Shown here: piece by piece, positions 6,015 through 9,872 of the stretch
Layout: every line of letters begins with the position of its first letter
How positions within the stretch are numbered: position 1 is the stretch's first letter
NCBI GenBank assembly: GCA_002413185.1
Contig: DHWM01000085.1
Coordinates: 1 to 9,872, forward strand
Length of the DNA stretch: 9,872 nucleotides
Direction of reading: 5' to 3'
From: Actinobacteria bacterium UBA5182
Lineage (GTDB): Bacteria; Actinomycetota; UBA4738
The notes under the pieces: generated by a model
The model's database searches: none
Told to the model about the DNA's origin: nothing
The model's input: the letters and a program-made list of their open reading frames with translations, nothing else
Program-made: the position numbers and the translations under genes

Positions 6015-9000
6015 TCACGAACTGAGCGCGGTGGCCTCCTCCAGGAGCCGGTTCGTCTCCTCGACGTACGGGCGAGCCCCCAGCGCGCCGAACGCGTGCA
6101 GGGCCTCCCGAAGCGATCGGCCGGCCTCGGCCGTCCTGTGCAGCCCCACCAGGCACCGCCCCCGCCCCAGCAGCGCGAAGGCCCGCTCGGGGACCACCCC
6201 GAAGGATTCCCACCGCCGGGCGGCTTCCCCATAGCGTTCCACCGCACGCTCGGGGCTGCCCCTCGCCTCGGCCAGGATGGCCTGTGCGGAGCTCAAGGCG
6301 TGCTCCTGGTAGGGATAGACCGGCTCGAACCCCCCCGCCAGGTGTTCGGCCAACGGGACCACGCCGGCCTGAACGGCGGCCCGAACCATCGTCGGTAGGT
6401 AGGCCGGGTAATAGGGGGTTTCCCGAACGTGGGGCGTTCGGTCCGCCTGCTCGAGCAGGTCCGTGGCGCCCTCGTGGTCGTTCGATGCCACGCGAACCAT
6501 GGCGGCGGTCGCCAGCGTCGGAGCGATCCACTCCGGCGTCCCGGAGCCGAGGGCCGATCCAACCGCCCACTCCATGAGCGAGGAAACCTGGTGGGCCTCT
6601 CCGCGCAAGGTTCGGACCCGAGCCTGCGTCCACCGGACCTGCAACAGGTCCTGCATATTGCCCGCCGCCTCGAGACGTGCGGCGATCCCGTCGGCGGCCT
6701 CCAGGATCTCCTCGAACGACCCCACGTCCAGCAGCGGATCACGACTGGATGCGGACATCCCCAAGGCCATCTCGTCGATGCCACGACCCTCGGCGAAAGC
6801 GATGCCCTCCCGGTACACGTGAAGGGCGGCGGAGGGGCCTTCGATCGACCACAGGGCCACTCCCAGGTTGTTGTAGAGCACGGCCGCCTCTCGCCCTTCC
6901 CCCCGGTCCAGGGCCAGTGCCAGGGCGCGACGAAGATCCTCCCGGCCCTCCAGGTCTCCCAGATCGCAGCGGGCGGAGCCGCGGTACCCCAGGGCCTTGG
7001 CGGGCTCGGGGAGGTCGAGCTCGTGGGCAAGGTCGATGGCCCGCTGGACCCAGTCGATCCCCTCCCGGCTGGACCCCGAGAGCAGCTCCAGGCGGCCCCG
7101 CTCGGCGCAGGCGGCCACCAGGTCCGGACCGGGGTTGCCCGCCTCCAGGAGCGCCACCGACTCTGCGGCCACCTCCTGGCTCCTGGGATCACCCATGAGG
7201 AACAGGACGTTCGCCAGCGTGGTCATGGCGCGGGCCGCTCCGGCTTCGTCGCCCCTCAGTTGGAACTCCTGGACCGCTCCCTCCAACGCCTCGGCGGCCT
7301 CCGCGGTGCGACCCGCTTGACGAACGGCGTCCGCCCATCGAGCGAGGACGTGGGCGCGCTCCGGATGCCCTCGCGGGGCGAGCTCCAGCGCCCTGGCCAG
7401 ACTGGCTTCGGCCTTCGTCGTGTCCAGACCGAGGGCGCGGTCCCCGGCAAGGGCAAGGAATCGCAGCGCCGGGCCCTCCAGCGATGCGACCTCCTCGCGC
7501 TGGCGGGCGGCCCTGGCCAGGTCGATGGCCGTCGTGTAGTGGTGGGCCAGGATCTCTGCGTGATCCTCCACGCGGTCTTCGACCACCCCTTCGATCCAGC
7601 CGGCGGCCCGACGATGCTTCTCCGCCCTCCTGGCCCGCGGGATCTGGGCGTACGCCACGTCTCGCACCAGCGCGTGCCAGAACGCGTACTCCTGCTCGCC
7701 GGCCATGGAAGACGTTCTGCTGGGACGCACCAGCTCCTTACGGGTCAGCTCGTGCATGGCCTCTCGGACCGCCTTCTCGTCGCGATCGCCCATCACGGCC
7801 AGAGCCCCCGACCAGAACACCTTCCCGATCACCGCCGCGTCGGCCAGCATCTGCTTGCGTTCGGGGACCAGGGTGTCCAGGCGGGCGGCAATGATGCCCT
7901 GAACGCCGGTCGGCAACGGGACCTCCGCGCCCTTCGCCAGCTCCCAGGTCTTCCCGGCTCGGACCAGCAACGCTCGGTCCTTCAGCATCCGGACGAACTC
8001 CTCGGCGTACAGAGGGTTGCCGCCGGAGCGCTCCAGGATGAGTGACTGGATCTCCGCCGGGAGCACGGCCCGTTCCAGGAGAGCCGAGATCAGCCGGGCC
8101 GTCTCGTTCGGCGTGAGCGGAGCGAGATTGATCGTGGAGGCGTTGCGGATGTCGCCGGCCCAGCCTCGATGCCGCTCGTACAGCTCCGGGCGTGCCGTGG
8201 CCAGGAGGAGCATGGGCAGCCCTTCGGACCACTCAGCCACGTGCTCCAGGAAGGAGAGCATGGCCTCGTCGGCCCAGTGCAGGTCCTCGAACACGAACAC
8301 GGCCGGACCTCGTTCGGCGATGGACTCCAGGAATCGGCGCCACGCCGTGAAGGCCTCCTCGCGATCGGCCGTGGAGGACGCTTCCATCCCGACCAGCGGG
8401 AGCAGCCGTTGCCGCAACCATTCGCGGTCGGAGGCGTCCACCGGGAGCGCGGTCTCCAACTTCACCGCGACAGCCTCCGGAGGATCCGATTCATAGATCC
8501 CGGCGTGGGCCTTCACGATCTCGCCGAGGGCCCAGAACGTGATCCCCTCACCGTACGGAAGGCACCGCCCCTGACGCCACACCACCAGGTCGGGGCGTTC
8601 GTCCGCGTGGGCGCCGAGTTCGGCCACCATCCGAGACTTCCCCACCCCGGGCTCCCCGACGATGGTCACCAGCTGGACGGAGGATTCCTGGAGGCACTTC
8701 TCGAACGTCCCTCTCAGGATGCCGAAGTCGATCTGCCGGCCCACCATCGGCGTCGTGGAGATTCGGGCAAGGTCGGTCCCGAGACGGGCCCGGGCGGAGA
8801 TGGCTCGCCAGATGGGAATTGGTTCGGACTTTCCCTTGACCGCCACGGGGTCGAGCGCCTCGTACTCGAAGATCTGCTCCGTGGCCCGGAACGTGGGCTC
8901 GCCGACCACGACGCCGCCGGGCGGCGCCACGGACTGGAGCCGGGAGGCGGTGTTCACCACGTCGCCCGTGACCGACTCGCCGATCTGGGGACCGGCCCCG

Positions 9001-9434
9001 TAGGCGACCACCGCCTCCCCCGTGTTGATGCCGACCCGGGCGGCCAGGTGCAGGTCCGGTTCGCCCTCGTTCAGATCGGCCATCGCCGCCTGGATGGCGA
9101 GCGCCGCCCGGACCGCCCGCTCCGGATCGTCCTCGTGCGACAGGGGCGAGCCGAAGACCCCCAGGGCGGCGTCGCCGATGAACTTGTCGAGCGTTCCGCC
9201 GAAGGCTTCGATCTCCCGCTTCAGGCGGGTGTGGAAGGGTCGCAGAGTGGCCTTCACGTCCTCGGGGTCCGCGCGGTCGGACCGAGCGGTGAAGCCGACC
9301 AGGTCACAGAACAGCACGGTGACCAGCTTGCGTTCCTCGGGGGAGGCGGGGCCCGCCGAGAGCGGGCTGGCGCAGGCCATGCAGAACTTCGCGACATCGG
9401 GATTCTCCGTTCCGCACTTCGGACAGGCATGCAC
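6015..9434 (-). CDS. Zinc ribbon, class III cyclase, AAA/STAND ATPase and TPR signalling protein
   Basis: A 1139-residue soluble multidomain signalling protein. Residues 4-21 form a zinc ribbon (Cys4, Cys7, Cys18, Cys21). A class III nucleotidyl cyclase domain (about 35-212) has metal-binding Asp44 (FCDLVGFT) and Asp88 (KFIGDAAL), purine-contacting Lys84 and transition-state Asn161/Arg165 (NTASRL), so it should make cyclic AMP, or possibly another cyclic nucleotide. The second purine position, seven before Asn161, is Ser154 rather than Asp or Thr. An ATPase domain (about 228-480) has Walker A GEPGVGKS (260-267), Walker B FVFEDLHWAD with Asp384, ATARPE (412-417) and SGGNPLYAEEF (470-480). The rest, about 620-1139, is alanine- and leucine-rich paired helices typical of TPR-like repeats. 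No membrane segment or DNA-binding domain is seen. Such cyclase-AAA-TPR proteins are numerous in actinobacteria, but their inputs are mostly unknown. Start is GTG, fixed by an in-frame TAG four codons upstream. Confidence 0.93.
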   Translation of the reverse strand: MHACPKCGTENPDVAKFCMACASPLSAGPASPEERKLVTVLFCDLVGFTARSDRADPEDVKATLRPFHTRLKREIEAFGGTLDKFIGDAALGVFGSPLSHEDDPERAVRAALAIQAAMADLNEGEPDLHLAARVGINTGEAVVAYGAGPQIGESVTGDVVNTASRLQSVAPPGGVVVGEPTFRATEQIFEYEALDPVAVKGKSEPIPIWRAISARARLGTDLARISTTPMVGRQIDFGILRGTFEKCLQESSVQLVTIVGEPGVGKSRMVAELGAHADERPDLVVWRQGRCLPYGEGITFWALGEIVKAHAGIYESDPPEAVAVKLETALPVDASDREWLRQRLLPLVGMEASSTADREEAFTAWRRFLESIAERGPAVFVFEDLHWADEAMLSFLEHVAEWSEGLPMLLLATARPELYERHRGWAGDIRNASTINLAPLTPNETARLISALLERAVLPAEIQSLILERSGGNPLYAEEFVRMLKDRALLVRAGKTWELAKGAEVPLPTGVQGIIAARLDTLVPERKQMLADAAVIGKVFWSGALAVMGDRDEKAVREAMHELTRKELVRPSRTSSMAGEQEYAFWHALVRDVAYAQIPRARRAEKHRRAAGWIEGVVEDRVEDHAEILAHHYTTAIDLARAARQREEVASLEGPALRFLALAGDRALGLDTTKAEASLARALELAPRGHPERAHVLARWADAVRQAGRTAEAAEALEGAVQEFQLRGDEAGAARAMTTLANVLFLMGDPRSQEVAAESVALLEAGNPGPDLVAACAERGRLELLSGSSREGIDWVQRAIDLAHELDLPEPAKALGYRGSARCDLGDLEGREDLRRALALALDRGEGREAAVLYNNLGVALWSIEGPSAALHVYREGIAFAEGRGIDEMALGMSASSRDPLLDVGSFEEILEAADGIAARLEAAGNMQDLLQVRWTQARVRTLRGEAHQVSSLMEWAVGSALGSGTPEWIAPTLATAAMVRVASNDHEGATDLLEQADRTPHVRETPYYPAYLPTMVRAAVQAGVVPLAEHLAGGFEPVYPYQEHALSSAQAILAEARGSPERAVERYGEAARRWESFGVVPERAFALLGRGRCLVGLHRTAEAGRSLREALHAFGALGARPYVEETNRLLEEATALSS

Positions 9435-9440
9435 GCCAGA

Positions 9441-9446
9441 AGACTA
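9441..9446 (-). promoter_or_regulatory. Possible -10 element for a leaderless cyclase transcript
   Basis: On the minus strand TAGTCT fits TANNNT and ends six bases before the GTG start, the spacing expected if transcription begins at or next to the start codon. No Shine-Dalgarno site exists in this 31-base gap, which makes a leaderless transcript attractive. The -35 region would fall at the end of the DUF421 gene and shows no clear match. The alternative is read-through from DUF421. Confidence 0.3.
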
Positions 9447-9465
9447 CGGAAGTTCGGTCGGTCTG

Positions 9466-9872
9466 CTAGAGCTCGTGCTTCTCGGGCTCCAGCGGCCTGC
9501 TCTCGTCGCGCTTGATGAACGAGAACTTCCCGTCGGCCTCCAGCACGGCAAGCCGGACGTCCTGGAGGTCGGCGATGCCCTGTTCGCGAGCGGCGACGAG
9601 CACGTCAGCCGTGGTCAGCCGCTCGTAGTCGAGGACCTTGGTGAGCGGGCGGCCGTCCTGTACCACCACCGCCGGCACCCCTTCGATGATCGGCTGGACC
9701 CGATTCCACCGGTAGGTGGCGTAGGAGAACGCCAGCGTCCACAGTGCGAACGTCGACACGGCCAGCATGGCGCCCACCACCGAGTTGTCCTGCTGGGTCA
9801 CGCCCTGCTGGATCAGGTCGCCCATCACCACCAGCAGCACCAGCTCGAAGGCCGACATCTCCGACAGCTCCC
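9466..9872 (-). CDS. DUF421 (YetF-like) membrane protein, 5' end outside the window
   Basis: C-terminal part of a DUF421 family membrane protein. The frame stays open to the right edge: the bases beyond the internal ATG at 9858 encode ELSE, giving ELSEMSAFELVLL, which matches the usual DUF421 stretch after the first helix. That ATG is therefore probably not the start, and the true 5' end lies past 9872. About 135 residues are seen; complete members are commonly 150-230. Visible are two hydrophobic segments, around FELVLLVVMGDLIQQGV and VGAMLAVSTFALWTLAFSY, then the soluble domain with EGVPAVVVQDGRPL, a helix (TTADVLVAAREQGI) and LQDVRLAVLEADGKFSFI, typical of the family. The molecular role is not established; some relatives are linked to spores. 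It lies 31 bases upstream of the cyclase gene on the same strand, so the two could be co-transcribed. Confidence 0.85.
   Translation of the reverse strand, partial: ELSEMSAFELVLLVVMGDLIQQGVTQQDNSVVGAMLAVSTFALWTLAFSYATYRWNRVQPIIEGVPAVVVQDGRPLTKVLDYERLTTADVLVAAREQGIADLQDVRLAVLEADGKFSFIKRDESRPLEPEKHEL

Noticed and set aside
6015..9434. A STAND-type antiphage defence (Avs-like) protein
   Set aside because: The N-terminal module is an ordinary zinc ribbon plus class III cyclase and not a nuclease, protease or NADase effector, and no defence genes or mobile elements are nearby.
6429..9515. Two long plus-strand open frames antisense to the cyclase (6429-8045 and 8169-9515)
   Set aside because: The coding strand carries an uninterrupted multidomain protein with intact catalytic motifs. 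The antisense translations lack any domain and read as shadows of codon bias.

Overview
The window is very GC-rich, with dense protein-coding genes, GTG as well as ATG starts, and starts both with and without Shine-Dalgarno sites. This fits a high-GC bacterium. Actinomycetota, or a neighbouring soil lineage such as Chloroflexota, is my best guess from base composition and gene content. No ribosomal or other phylogenetic marker confirms it. I see no mobile element, tRNA, rRNA, CRISPR array or phage gene; this looks like ordinary chromosome.

The left part (1-5990) reads rightwards. It holds a small four-helix membrane protein (24-437) and a gamma-glutamyltransferase-like Ntn hydrolase (545-2092). 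These are followed by two ABC exporter half-transporters (2260-4032 and 4029-5990) whose ATGA overlap implies translational coupling. The two ABC proteins are complementary. The first has the intact LSGGQ signature but degenerate Walker B and switch residues (Asp514, Tyr544). The second has intact catalytic Glu570 and His601 but a degenerate signature (LSVGE). Together they predict one active and one degenerate ATP site, the hallmark of heterodimeric type IV ABC exporters such as TM287/288, LmrCD and BmrCD.

The right part (6015-9872) reads leftwards. A DUF421 (YetF-like) membrane protein runs off the right edge. A 1139-residue signalling protein lies 31 bp downstream of it, built as zinc ribbon, class III nucleotidyl cyclase, AAA/STAND-type ATPase and a TPR-like helical tail. 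The exporter operon and the cyclase converge at 5991-6014, where a short hairpin with a GGAA loop could end both transcripts.

The gaps are all short (24-167 bp). They hold tandem hairpins after the first gene, inverted repeats ahead of the ABC operon, and weak -10-like hexamers. Two genes (the GGT-like enzyme and the cyclase) have GTG starts fixed by nearby upstream in-frame stops and lack a Shine-Dalgarno site. I found no clearly novel multi-gene system. The most interesting points are the substrate-site substitutions in the GGT-like enzyme, the unusual purine-site residue in the cyclase, and the asymmetric exporter of unknown cargo.
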